Shown here: positions 53,700 to 64,000 of the stretch, piece by piece
Layout: the number at the start of each line of letters is the position of its first letter
How positions within the stretch are numbered: position 1 is the stretch's first letter
From: Tachypleus tridentatus
Lineage: Eukaryota > Arthropoda > Merostomata > Xiphosura > Limulidae
Direction of reading: 5' to 3'
DNA length: 64,000 bases
NCBI RefSeq assembly: GCF_004210375.1
Contig: NC_134830.1
Coordinates: 64,458,326-64,522,325 of the forward strand
The notes under the pieces: model-generated
Databases searched by the model: none
Told to the model about the DNA's origin: nothing
What the model saw: the letters and a program-made list of their open reading frames with translations, nothing else
Program-made: the position numbers and the translations under genes

Positions 53700-54257
53700 A
53701 CGGGGGTGTACTTAGCCCTTATTACCAAATATATATATTTAGCAGTCTGTTACAGTAATATTATATAAATGTATTTTAATGTTTGTGTTTCTCGGTATAA
53801 TAGGGGTGGTTGTGTAACAAAAATAAACGGTACCATTCAGTCGTCACGTTTATATTGTAGTTGTGGATAAATTTTCGAAAGAAACTGACTAAAAAATCTC
53901 AAGGTACATCACAGGGTTTTTGTAAAAAAATAAAAAAGAAAATTTTATTCGGATTAGAAAATACTCGTATCTGTTGCGTTATTTCGTTTTTAAAATTTGA
54001 AGTAAATAGTACAACATAATAAAAAATATAAGGCCGAAAGTGACATTTCTATTAAACGATATGTCCGAAAGTGACATTCCATTACACAACGCTTAGCTGT
54101 TATACATATAATACAACTGAGCAATGAAGTGTTTCTTTTCTAAAAGATTACAAGTACTTCGATAAGCACATAAAATATAAAATCCCACTTCTGGGCCTTC
54201 TGCTTTACAAAAGAAAGAACATGTATTAATTATTGAAATAATTAAAATACATTTTTG
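53700..54257. other. Downstream of MAT, nothing recognised
   Basis: Intergenic AT-rich sequence. A short direct repeat (GGCCGAAAGTGACATT / TGTCCGAAAGTGACATT, 54,031 and 54,062) is the only structure noted. Confidence 0.45.
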
Positions 54258-54418
54258 TGGGTCTGGCATGGCCAGGTGGTTAAGACACTCGATTCGTAAT
54301 CAGAGGGTCGCAGGTTCGAATCCCTATCACACCAAACAAGCTCGCCCTTTCAAGCGTGATTGCGTTATAATGTGACGGTCAATCCCCTTATTCGTTGATA
54401 AAAGAATAGTTCAAAATT
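54258..54418 (+). repeat. Long SINE, 5' part only
   Basis: Head (GTCTGGCATGGCCAGGTGGT), box B (AGGTTCGAATCCC), CACACCAAACAAGCTCGCCC and CAATCCCCTTATTCG are present. The copy ends at about 54,418, lacking the central and 3' blocks. Retrotransposed SINEs usually lack 5' rather than 3' ends, so a later deletion is likely. Confidence 0.88.
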
Positions 54419-54578
54419 CATGTATTTATTTATTCCTTGGTTTCGTTTTATTCTTACAGCTTATTCCTGGCACGGTGAGGGTAAGTTTATTTGGCGCTCT
54501 AGCCATGAAAGTGAGTTTTCTTTGAGTACTCTAGTTTCTCCTCACAGCAGAATTTCCTTGATTGGATCTATAGATTGC

Positions 54579-54825
54579 AGTCCTGAAAAGGACCAACCTA
54601 AGCTAATGAAAGCTAAAGTAATTTAAGCTTAAACACTAAACTACAACTAACTTGCTTCTTAACATAGTCTACATCTCTCTGCTCACGCCGCCGCGACTAC
54701 TCGCCTTTTCTTCGTCAGTCATAAACAACCTATCGAAGGTCTTCAGTTCCATTTCCCCACTTAGTTTTCCCCCAGTCTTCCGGGGCGTCTTCGCAGCTTT
54801 TCCTGACACACGTCTTGTAGATCAT
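54579..54825 (-). pseudogene. Possible histone H2B remnant with histone 3' stem-loop
   Basis: On the minus strand, 54,594-54,579 reads GGTCCTTTTCAGGACT, which folds as six pairs (one G-U) around TTTC, the shape of the replication-dependent histone 3' stem-loop. Upstream on the same strand an ATG at 54,825 is followed by AAGACG...GGAAAAGCTGCGAAG (compare the KTSGKAAK start of H2B), a purine-rich stretch, CGGCGGCGTGAG (RRRE-like) and AAGAAGCAAGTT (KQV-like) at about 54,661-54,648. Frames shift several times, and the second half of H2B is absent. A chance purine-rich match remains possible. Confidence 0.33.
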
Positions 54826-56187
54826 GAACTTTAACCAATGAATTGAGTATTATCATCATATCTCGACGAATTAATTAAATCCAAAAGTCACGTGTCTTAT
54901 AATTATTAATCGCGAGTGGGGTGAAGGCAAACAAAAGTTTCTGGCCACTCATAATTATTTTTCATTCCTCCTCGGGGAATGAAAACACAATCTAACCAAA
55001 ACCACCACAAAGTTCTCGGCGTTGACGGGTTGGAACTGACGGCCGTAGACCAGGTCACTGAGCGCAAAACGTATAAACTTTGTGTTTTTCCTAAAGTAGC
55101 CATTTCATGTGTTGGGACTGAGTCGAATCGATAGGTGGGTTCCTGGGGCAAATTTACCACCTATATTTTGTTTTGCTTTAACCATTTTCTAAGATGAACA
55201 ACGGTCTGCTCAAATTTGGCCTGGATTAGCTTTACCAAATATTAACATAAGCTGCCTTTCATTGTATTATTATATTTATCTTCATAATTATCGTAATACA
55301 TGAATAGCTGGGTTTGTACTTCACTGACCACGTAATAATCGTGTTTCATAACTTTGGGGAAAAAATTAATATTCTGCTATGGCAGATTAGTTATTGTGTT
55401 TCGGGCTTATTTTCTGAGAGAGAGAATTAGTTCGTGATAAATTTCAGCGTTTATTGCATGAAGTTATATAGATTTCTCTTTGCAAGTGTAGTTTAGCTAA
55501 TATTGGTTTTAGTAATTTAATTTATTAAGATGAAAGTTATACTTTGTACGTTAGGATATAATGCTAATGCAATAAGTACTTCAATAAGACAGATAATGTC
55601 CTGTTAAAATATGTAGCATGTTCTCTATATAAAACAATTATCATTATGCTAATAAATTGTGAAAGTTTACTTGTCAATATAACATTTCAAAGTTGTCAGT
55701 TGTTAATAGGAGTTAAAAAATTCAGGTTTAAGTATGTCATAAATTCCTGGTGAAAACAATTACACAGAGAAAAGTGTGGAAACTATTTCAGTAATAGTTA
55801 AAACTATCTGAAGAAAAAGTATATTTCAAACCTAATTACTGATTTTTTGTAATAATATAAATGAAAATTTCTCTATTAGAATAAAACGTTTCTTACAAGA
55901 ACAAAATATACTGACTTGTTAGTACTTTCAAGCATCAGATGTTTGTAAAACTCAGAAATTTCAAAATTATCAGAAATGTTCCGTCAAGTTTTAAAAATGA
56001 TTGATCTTGACCCAATGGGAAAAAAAAATGTGTTGGTATATAGTGGATGTTTGTAGGCTTTGAACATTCCGTATTTCTAACAAATAGTGGAAGTTTAAGC
56101 TAAGACACACAAACACACGTGTGCATTTATTTATTTATTAATGTCTTTCAAGTTAATTATACCCCTTTCATAACCAGAAGTACTTTC
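54826..56187. other. Intergenic, unassigned
   Basis: The part up to about 55,170 is richer in G+C than its surroundings (CTGACGGCCGTAGACCAGG) and carries an open frame on the minus strand with no family resemblance. The remainder is AT-rich and featureless. Confidence 0.4.
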
Positions 56188-56430
56188 AAAAGGCACCAGT
56201 ACAAATCCAGTTTCTCAACAAGCATTGTTACAGATAAACTAACGAATATAAAATAAATTTTTCTATTTACAAAAGGCACCAATATAAATCCAATTTTTCA
56301 ACTTGTTACAGATAAACGAACGTATATAAAGTGAACGGTTTTATTTCCAAAAGGCACCAATACAAATCCAGTTTTTCAACAAGACTAGCTACAAATAAAC
56401 AAACTTATCTAAAGTGAAAGATTCTTATTC
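56188..56430. repeat. Three-copy tandem repeat of about 80 bp
   Basis: AAAAGGCACCAGTACAAATC (56,188), AAAAGGCACCAATATAAATC (56,271) and AAAAGGCACCAATACAAATC (56,349) start three units of 83, 78 and about 80 bp, sharing TTTTTCAAC and ACAGATAAAC-type segments. Units are diverged by substitutions and small gaps. Confidence 0.85.
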
Positions 56431-57704
56431 ACGTTAGTACTTCAAAGGCATTTAACATCTTTATTTCAAAATAATGGTTAATCAAACAACCATTTCATAT
56501 TACTGGATATAACATTATTATATGTTTCTCAAAAAACTCAATTGTTTATTTTGTTACAACACTCTGTCTTTTGGGAAGAATTATAAAATCGTAACTGTTT
56601 GAAACTTGATATTTTCTGGTTGATAACTATATATTGTAGTGACATTCTTCGGTTTTTGCAGGGCAGTTTATTTCCAACTGGATATGAGATGTAGTTGCTA
56701 CTACACAATAAATATGCAATATTGTATAAACACCAGAGCAATAGTCACCACCTTTTAAACAATGTTTGGTTCAATTAAACTAAACAAGCTGTCTTTATGA
56801 TTTATTATAAAATTAATTCACTGGACCATAAATACTAACTTCAATAAAAAAAGAGACTGAAATTCAAAGTTCCTTGTTTATTTAATCAAAAACTATTAAT
56901 TTTACGCCTGTTTCAAGTTTTTCGCGCAAAGCTACACAAGAAGCAACTAGCTCATCGTCGTCCTTGATATTGAATTGATAAGAAAGGAAGGAAGACAATT
57001 AAGAATATCCAACACCAGTTTTCGGGCTGCTATTGTCTGATAGAATAATGAGATCTGATTGGTCATTTATTTATTTATTGTTAAGCACAAGGAGCTAACT
57101 TTCCTGTGCCCACCATAAGTATCAAAACCTTGTTTTTGGCGGTGGGAGCCTTTAGGTTTACCACTGAGTTACCAGGGAACGTGGTATTCGATCGTTACTT
57201 TTATAAAGCAACCCACATCCCCAAACTGTGTTTTGGTTATAAATCCGAGCACTTAATAACCTGAGAAGACTAATTACTATATTCTGCTCACCCCAATATT
57301 CACGCATATAATGTTAAAAATTTCAAAAGTATATAATAGTAATTCTCAACGTTTTAGACACAAAGCTGATTTATATTAAAATGAAAAAGAAAACAGTTTC
57401 TTATGTCAGTCAATTTTTTTACCTTACCTGTTCTTAGGTGGCTCATTGGTAAGCTTGAAAGCTTATAAAGTTAAAATTCGGGGTTCTATCCAGCAAAAGA
57501 TACAGCTCAGATAGCTCGTCGCGTAGCTTGGGATTAAAACAGAGATAACTTACTAGGATAATGTCAGGGTTACTAATTTTACTGAATGATAAATGTAGTG
57601 ATATACGCTTCAGGTGTCGTGTACTTTCTGGTGATAAACTTACACAAAACAATAAACGATCTTTACTCTTCTGATAATATAAAAAAATGTTTATTTAAAC
57701 CAAA
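56431..57704. other. Intergenic with two decayed short SINEs
   Basis: A short SINE lies on the minus strand at about 57,073-57,182 (TCCCTGGTAACTCAGTGGTA, AACAAGGTTTTGATACTTAT). Another lies on the + strand at about 57,430-57,540 (TTAGGTGGCTCATTGGTAAG, AGTTAAAATTCGGGGTTCTA). The rest shows nothing. Confidence 0.5.
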
Positions 57705-57818
57705 GCAGGTGATGTTGACTAGGTGCCTTCCCTCTAACCTATCCACTACTAAGTTAGGGACGGCTAGCCCGGATGGTCCTCGAATAACTTTGCACGAAAT
57801 TCAAAACAAATCAAACCA
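57705..57818 (+). repeat. 3' part of a long SINE
   Basis: The copy begins within the central block (GGTGATGTTGACTAGGTGCC) and ends CACGAAATTCAAAACAAATC. The head is missing, the usual 5'-truncated form. Confidence 0.85.
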
Positions 57819-57880
57819 TTTTATCGAATGTACAAAACGCGCGCGAGGGTGTGGGATGAACTTGTGTACTTTTTAAAAAC

Positions 57881-58042
57881 GTGACAGTCAAACCCACTAT
57901 TCATTGGTAAAAGTGTAGCCCAAAAGTTGGCGGTGGGTGGTGATGACTAGCTACCTTTCATCTAGTCTTACACTGCATAATTAAGGACGGTTAGTGCTGA
58001 TAGTCCTTGTGTAGCTTTGCGCAAAATTCAAACCAAACCAAA
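57881..58042 (+). repeat. 3' half of a second long SINE
   Basis: It begins at GTGACAGTCAAACCCACTAT and continues through GGCGGTGGGTGGTGATGACT to the tail GCAAAATTCAAACCAAACC. It lies 62 bp after the previous fragment in the same orientation but repeats part of the same sequence, so it is a separate insertion or a duplication. Confidence 0.88.
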
Positions 58043-58627
58043 GCTTATAACCGAATTACCGATGGACTACCTTAAGACGAATACGGAAGTAAATTACGTT
58101 CTAAAGTAACACCGTGAATTCAGACATGTCACTGTTTAAAAATAGCAAAAATAAAAACAGAATTATGCCGGTACAAAAACAAACAAACTTATGTACCCTA
58201 TCGTACTCTACTCTTCCATAATCCGAGGGTTGGGTGTGGCCTTCTGGCGAACGTGCCAGACTGTAAATTTGATGTTTTTGATTCGTGCTACGTTGCCTGA
58301 AAAACTCTCCACTTACTTTGGTAGCACAGTTTCCACGTGAAACATCGTAATACTGGCTAAGTGCATTTTTGGGGAGATACAAAGTTTTCACACTGACCGG
58401 TAAAGTTAGGCTGTTGTGAAATACATTGACCTTCACCGACATAGGATTTGCAAAGGTTGTGTAATTGAGAGTAAACTAACAACTACTTATATTTAATTTC
58501 GTTATATATGTATATAGTATTATCAACATTTTCATTATTTCCTGTAAATTTCGCAATAAATTATCGTTATAATTAGCTGATACACCACTTTTAATGTGCA
58601 CGTACTTCATTTAACTTTAATGATTTC
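58043..58627. other. Intergenic, possible SINE head
   Basis: At about 58,219-58,310 GGGTTGGGTGTGGCCTTCTG, then CTGTAAATTTG and GATTCGTGC loosely resemble another tRNA-like SINE head. A 113-codon minus-strand frame (58,101-58,442) has no recognisable content. Confidence 0.3.
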
Positions 58628-59111
58628 ATATAAACCAGGGGTGTGCAACAGGCGGCCCGCGGGCCACAACCCGGCCCGCCAAGCCATTTAGTGTGGCCCT
58701 AGTTGTTGTAATCTAACCATGTGGCCTGATCTGTAATCCAACGCAAATGGAATATTTTTAAAAGCATCGATCCTACGGGATTCCCAGGCTTCGACTCGAC
58801 AAACTTCTAAAATTATCTTTGCAAGAGAGGAGCAGGCCGAATTCGATTGGTCGGCCTCCTTAGGGCATGAATAGGTGACGTGCACTAGCACTATTGTCTA
58901 CGACTCAACGTCATGTCCTGAACCTCGCCTTTGCCCGCTGGCGACAATTTTCCCTAACCTCTGCTGTCCGTCATTCATTATTGGTGAAAATTTTATTACC
59001 TTTTACAGTTACTACAAGAGATTGAAGGTAAATTGATTATTATTTAGCATATTGTTGTGACTTTACTGAATTTATTAAAATTTTGCTTTCAGATGCATCT
59101 GATTCTATGTA

Positions 59112-59562
59112 CAGTGTGACCTTGTTATTCGCGGGGTTACGTTCTTTACCCTCCCGCGAATAGCGAAAACCGCGAATATTGGACGCAGTTTTAAAACGTA
59201 TATGTATGCGATTATATACTATATGAAATGCTTCCCAAACACTAATGATACTTATACTCATTGATGCAGTAATAATGTAGCAATATTGCATACTGTTATG
59301 TATTTCACTAAATTGTACCGTGCGTTACCGGGCTGTGCTTTTGCCGTTTGCGTTGTTGGGGAAGCTGAGGCAGTCAGCCAATAGCAGTCCAATCTTGTTT
59401 GGTGAAGACGACAATTGATAAAACGGCTTGATTGAGTAAATACAACAGAAATCTCCTCGAAAAGTCCTTTCAGTCTCTGTGACCTACAAAACGCAGTTCG
59501 CGCATAACCCGCGAATATGCGGGGCCGCGAATGGCGAACCGCGAATAGGCGAGGTCACACTG
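59112..59562. mobile_element. Tigger/pogo-like MITE nested in the hAT element
   Basis: It is 451 bp with inverted ends CAGTGTGACCTTGTTATTCG and (complement) CAGTGTGACCTCGCCTATTC, flanked by TA (59,110-59,111; 59,563-59,564). CGCGAATA-type motifs are repeated in both subterminal zones, as in Tigger families. It carries no transposase. It lies between the hAT left end and the transposase start, so it need not have stopped the hAT element from moving. Confidence 0.9.
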
Positions 59563-59733
59563 TATTTTGCTATTCTCAATTAATTTAAGTACCGGAAGGC
59601 TATGATCGGGATGCCAATTTAGAAACATGTGTTTCTGTCCATAAGAGGTTCCATGTGTAAATAAATTGTATGTTTTTTTCTACTTTGCTATTTTCGTGAG
59701 AATAATTTTTGTTTTGATTTCAGGGCTAGTAAA

Positions 59734-61527
59734 ATGTCAGCAGTTAAGAAACGAAAATTGATGATGAGGGAAGGTTATTCAACAGTGAATGGTGCACAAA
59801 ATATCTTGTTGTCCCACATAATCAAGGTGTTGTCTGCCTCGTCTGTCAAACTACAATTGCAGTCATGAAAGAGTACAATATTAAGCGACATTACGCAACT
59901 AAGCACTCCTCCCAGTTTGATGAAATTGTTGGTCAGGCACGAAAGGACAAAATTGAACATTTAAAAACATCCATTGAAAAGCAACAAGGTGTTTTTACCA
60001 CTTTCAAGAAAAATTCAGAACTGGTGACAAAACTGAGTTTTAAGCTTTGTGAATGTATGGCAGAAAAGGGAAAGCCTTTCAGTGATGGAGAATTTATTAA
60101 AAATTGTTTAACAATATTCACAGAATATGCATGTCCAGAGAAAAAAATATTTGGTGGAGCAAACTAGCCTTTCCCGCTTTACTGTCTCACGCAGGACAAA
60201 AGATCTTTCAGAGGACATCAAAGAAACTTTGAAAGAGAGATTGAATTCGTGTGAAGCTTTCAGTCTGGCTTTGGATGAAAGCACTGATATCAATGACACA
60301 TCCCAACTTGTCATTTTCATCAGAGCTGTTACTGCAGGCTTTGATGTTTTCGAAGAGTTTTTAGATATGGCAAGCCTTTCCTCCACAACCACAGGACAGG
60401 ATATTTGTGAACAAGTGCTTAAGGTTGTAGAAAAGTTTGAACTGAATCCTTATAAATTATGTGGTGTTACAACAGATGGTGCTCCTTCCATGACAGGTAG
60501 GACAAATGGATTCACCAAGAAATTTCTAACTGCAATTGGAGCACAAGACGTAGTTGTAAGCCATTGCATTATTCACCAAGAGAGCTTGTGCACCAAAGTT
60601 CTGGATTTTGCAGAAGTCATGAAAAATGTCGTCCAATGCGTAAATTATATTCGAACACGAGGATTAAATCATCGACAATTTAAAACTTTTTTAGATGAGC
60701 TGGACAGTGAGTATTCAGATGTTTTGTACTTCTCTGCTGTACGTTGGCTTAGTAGAGCTGCTACTTTGAAGAGATTCTGGAATCTGCGAGAGGAGATTAA
60801 GTTCTTCATGGAGAGCAAACGTCAGAACGTGGACTTCTTGAGCAATGAGAACTGGCTGAATGACTTAGCATTCCTCACAGACATTACACAGCATCTGTCT
60901 GATTTAAACTTAAAACTACAAGGGAAAAGTCAACTTGTGAATAAGTTGTTTGAGCATATTTGTGCTTTTGAGAAGAAATTGGAACTTTTCCAGGTTCAGT
61001 TAAGAAGAGCCATATAGACCCATTTTACATGTCTTGCAACCAGGAAACTGGAATTTCCTAATCTGGATTGCACCAAATATGGAACCAGTGTACAAAAGCT
61101 GCGTGATGAGTTTGCAAACAGATTTCCAGATTTCAGACAAACTGAAATTAGATTGAAATCGTTCGCTCAACCTTTTGATTTGGCAGTGGAAGACAGTCCT
61201 GATGATTGCCAAATGGAACTCATTGAACTGCAGGCTGACATGGACACTAAAAGGAAATTCTCTGAAAACAGTTTGCTAGACTTTTACAAACTCTGTGTAC
61301 GTGAAAAGTTTCCCAATTTGTCCCGTCATGCACAAAGAATTGCCTCCCTTTTTGGTAGCACCTACTGCTGTGAGCAATTTTTCTCCAAAATGAAGCTCAT
61401 CAAAACCAAATGTAGAAGTCAGCTGACTGATGAACATTTGACCAGTCAGTTAAGAGTGGCAACCACTTCTGTCAAAGCTGATATTGACAAGCTCTGCAAG
61501 GACTCTAAATTTCAAGTGTCGCACTAA
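59734..61527 (+). pseudogene. hAT transposase with three disabling changes
   Basis: Domains in order: BED zinc finger (C59,835 CLVC, His at 59,889 and 59,904, spacing C-X2-C-X14-H-X4-H); catalytic start [11 protein letters not shown] with Asp at 60,274; VTTDGAPSMTG with Asp at 60,475; helical insertion; C-terminal hATC dimerisation segment (FGSTYCCEQFFSKMKLIKTK, LTDEHLTSQL), stop at 61,525-61,527. Damage: a frameshift between the ATG at 59,734 and the BED finger (about 59,780), a frameshift in the A-rich stretch near 60,140-60,165, and an in-frame TAG at 61,015-61,017. Between these the protein is well preserved. It resembles domesticated and mobile ZBED/GTF2IRD2-type hAT transposases, but the TIRs show it is a transposon. 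Confidence 0.93.
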
Positions 61528-61833
61528 AATGATCACTCATGCAAAAATATAAAATATTATTGCTTGCATTTTGAGAATTTTTTTTAATTTATTGTGCATG
61601 TACACGAATAAGCTTGTTTTTTAAGTGGCCCCGCTTGATTGATGAAGTTGGTTATATGGCCCACCGACGAAAAATGTTGCACACCCCTGATATAAACCAT
61701 CCAATGATGTCAGATTAACAAAAAAAAAAGCTGTTCTGTAAATACGTTTAAACAGTGTTGTCAAATATAGTCAGTATTACAATCGATTCTGCTAATTACT
61801 GTTGTTGTCCCCTACATATTTTTCATAGAAAAG

Positions 61834-62103
61834 GGCTAGGTGGGTTAAGGCGTTCGACTCGTAATCTGAGGGTCGCGGGTTCGAATCTCCGTCGCACCAA
61901 ACATGCTCGCCCTTTCAGCTGGGGGGTCGTTATAATTTGAGGGTCAATCCCACTATTCGTTGGCAAAAGAGTAGCCCAAAAGTTGGCGGTGGGTGGTGAT
62001 GACTAGCTGCCTTTCCTCTAGTCCTACATTGCTAAGTTAGGGACGGCTAGCGTAGATAGCCCTCGTGCAGCTTTGTGCGAAATTAAAAAAATAAACAAAC
62101 AAG
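61834..62103 (+). repeat. Long tRNA-derived SINE with 10-bp target duplication
   Basis: The copy is slightly shortened at the head (GGCTAGGTGGGTTAAGGCG; box B GGGTTCGAATCTCC), then complete to AAATAAACAAACAAG. CATAGAAAAG flanks it (61,824-61,833; 62,104-62,113). CpGs are intact. Confidence 0.95.
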
Positions 62104-62113
62104 CATAGAAAAG

Positions 62114-62706
62114 ATGATTTGGTCAATTCGTAATACCGAGTTTTGTAATAGTAAAAATATTATTTACTTAATATGTATGGTGCAATGTATGAATGGCTTA
62201 AAAACAAGTTAGTTATTTGTTGGTTAACGAAAACGAACAGCCAGTTTTCCAAATACCCTTTACAATATGAATCAATATACTTATATTACTGTCGCCGTGA
62301 ACTCGATTATGAAGGAAATTAAACAAGAGAAACACATATTTATATCATAATTGTCTAAATTACTTTCCAATATATTGCGGACTTATTCATTTATAATTTA
62401 TGCTGTAACATTTTTATATTTTCTACTAACGAAGGTTTTCGTTTTCTTATTTTGAGATTTTTTTTCCGAACTGTTTCATTCAATTCTTTCTAGATTACCC
62501 ATAAAGCGAAGAAGGGCGTTTTTCGAATCTCTGTTATCAAAGATTTTTCTGTTTACCGAGTTAATTCTACTTTTTATATTTGCAATTTTAATATAATACA
62601 GTTTTTGATTCAGACAAATTGTAAAATCGATAAGTGGTTTCGAGAGAACGAACGTCGCAACTGAGTATTATTTCTGTATAAGAAACCAGTAAGCTTCTTT
62701 TATAGC
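62114..62706. other. Intergenic, nothing recognised
   Basis: AT-rich sequence between two SINE insertions, without coding or repeat signals that I can name. Confidence 0.5.
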
Positions 62707-62837
62707 GACTCTCGGTGGTATAGCGACATATCTGCGGATTCGTACCACTAGAAAATGGGTTCCGATACCCGTTGTGGGCAGAGCACAGATAGCCCATTGT
62801 GTAGTTTTGTGCTTAATTCCAAACAATCAATTAAACC
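62707..62837 (+). repeat. Short tRNA-derived SINE with 10-bp target duplication
   Basis: The body reads CTCGGTGGTATAGCGACAT, ACCACTAGAAAATGGGTTCC, GTGGGCAGAGCACAGATAGC, CATTGTGTAGTTTTGTGC. CTTTTATAGC flanks it (62,697-62,706; 62,838-62,847). Confidence 0.92.
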
Positions 62838-63804
62838 CTTTTATAGCAAAAGATATATTTAATATGACTTCTAAACAAATATTATCTGAAGACGAACACC
62901 ATAAAACGACTAAGTATATGGACGTCGTGCATCGAAAGAATGCGATTAATGTACTACATATATTAGAACTGGGAGTGAAAAAATATTGTATTTTGATAAC
63001 CCCCGATGAAGAACTACTCTGACAAAATATCCAAGTAATTCCGATACTCACCACAACACAGTTTATAAAATAGTAGTTTTATATACCTTATGGAAAGTAA
63101 TGTGTTCCTGGGGCAATGAACTGATAATATCATAATTAGATTTTATAACTGTGTTTGATTCTCATCTGAACAATGTTAAAAGTTAACTTGTAGACTCTCG
63201 GCACTTCGCTGTTAAAATAGTGCCGATCCTTAGACAGGATTTCGTATTTCCTGTAAAACTTAAACCACACGATTATCTAGTTTCCTGCAGGACTTCCGTA
63301 TGGATAGGGAGTTGCATTTTGTTGAATATTCAAAAACTGCAATAAGTTTAGTCGTTTCAGTTATTAAATCTGGCAGGGAAACAGATATTCTTTCGTGCAT
63401 AATTCAGAATTCTTTCAAACAAAGTACCATGTTAATTCATTAAGCTGTGACAAAAAATAGTAAATATTCCTATATATCTTCTAATTCTACATCCATTGAA
63501 ATATATTTTCATGATCAAACGCTAATTTCATAATTGAAGTCTTAGTTTCATAGCATTATTTATTGATGAGCTTCGAGATTTGGGATTAATAGCTTTTGGA
63601 GTTCAATCAAAGTATTATTTATATGATTAAATTATTTTCAGTAAAATACGTTCTGTGTATATCATATTACAAATTTTTAACATTAAAAATGTTCGAGTTA
63701 TCTCGATTAATTTGTTATTTATGTTATTATAATATCTCCTTACTTACTATGATTTAAAAAGTTGTTGCTAGAACATCAGTGTCAATTAAGTCTAAACTGG
63801 AGAA
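62838..63804. other. Intergenic, nothing recognised
   Basis: Two overlapping open frames at 62,774-63,054 start in or near the SINE and have no family resemblance. No other structure was seen. Confidence 0.45.
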
Positions 63805-64000
63805 AATCAGTTTGTGTCACTAAGAACATAGAATCAGTTTGTGTCACTAAGAACATAGAATCAGTTTGTGTCACTAAAACATAGAATCAGTTTGTGTCAC
63901 TAAGAACACAGAATCAGTTTGTGTCACTAAACATAGAATCACTTTGTGTCACTAAAACACAGAATCAATTTGTATCACTAAAAATATAGAATCAATTTGT
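63805..64000. repeat. 24-27-bp tandem repeat running off the window
   Basis: About eight units of AATCAGTTTGTGTCACTAAG plus AACATAG occur. Early units are 27 bp; later ones are 24-25 bp through loss of G/A bases (CTAAAACATAG, CTAAACATAG), and the last units have drifted (TCAATTTGTATCAC). The array continues past the window edge. Confidence 0.95.

Larger units (their letters stand above)
58636..61689 (+). mobile_element. Full-length hAT transposon, 3,054 bp
   Basis: The ends CAGGGGTGTGCAAC and GTTGCACACCCCTG are perfect inverted repeats of 14 bp, and ATATAAAC is duplicated exactly on both sides (58,628-58,635; 61,690-61,697). Subterminal regions are rich in GGCCCGC. The element encodes a transposase on the + strand (59,734-61,527) with few disabling changes, and holds a Tigger-like MITE at 59,112-59,562. 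Exact ends and target duplication indicate a fairly recent insertion. Confidence 0.96.

Noticed and set aside
58101-58442. 113-codon frame on the minus strand
   Set aside because: No recognisable domain, no start or splice context, and part of it may be SINE-like; probably chance.
60127-61017. Long open frame as a host gene (ZBED/GTF2IRD2-like)
   Set aside because: It lies between perfect hAT terminal repeats with an 8-bp target duplication and is broken by frameshifts and a TAG, so it is transposon sequence.

Overview
The window is a stretch of animal nuclear genome: short exons with GT-AG introns, AT-rich introns, SINE, LINE and DNA-transposon insertions, and arthropod-style core-promoter signals. 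The best guess is an arthropod, probably a chelicerate such as a horseshoe crab. I base this on the two host proteins and on my recollection of the abundant tRNA-derived SINE, whose body ends in a conserved block followed by CAAA/AAAC repeats. The species is inference, not shown.

Layout on the + strand. (1) 3,649-24,507: the last ten coding exons of the dynactin p62 subunit (DCTN4). The 5' exons lie before the window. Its introns hold two broken mariner elements, a non-autonomous Tigger/pogo-like element, old SINEs and a possible DIRS-like relic. (2) 24,508-29,480: 3' flank with a 46-bp minisatellite. (3) About 29,490-30,395: the 3' end of a LINE. (4) 30,951-31,120: one well-formed 3'-terminal coding exon with a poly(A) signal, from a gene I cannot name. 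(5) 34,804-53,700: a complete, apparently intact S-adenosylmethionine synthase gene (MAT) with TATA box, initiator, nine coding exons (438 codons plus stop) and poly(A) signal. Its introns carry SINEs, a Tc1-like relic, a hAT-type MITE and an old hAT transposon itself interrupted by a smaller one. (6) 53,700-64,000: gene-poor flank with a possible histone H2B remnant, a 3,054-bp hAT transposon with perfect 8-bp target duplication (itself holding a Tigger-like MITE), SINEs and two tandem arrays.

The two host genes are unrelated in function: DCTN4 belongs to the pointed-end complex of dynactin, the dynein cofactor, and MAT makes the universal methyl donor. They are linked only by position and orientation. 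The strongest large-scale signal is compositional. The DCTN4 half is nearly devoid of CpG and its SINEs have lost their CpGs, while from about 29.5 kb onward CpG is common and SINE copies keep theirs. This is what a boundary between a germline-methylated gene body and unmethylated DNA would leave. I saw no bacterial operon, CRISPR array, functional tRNA or rRNA gene.
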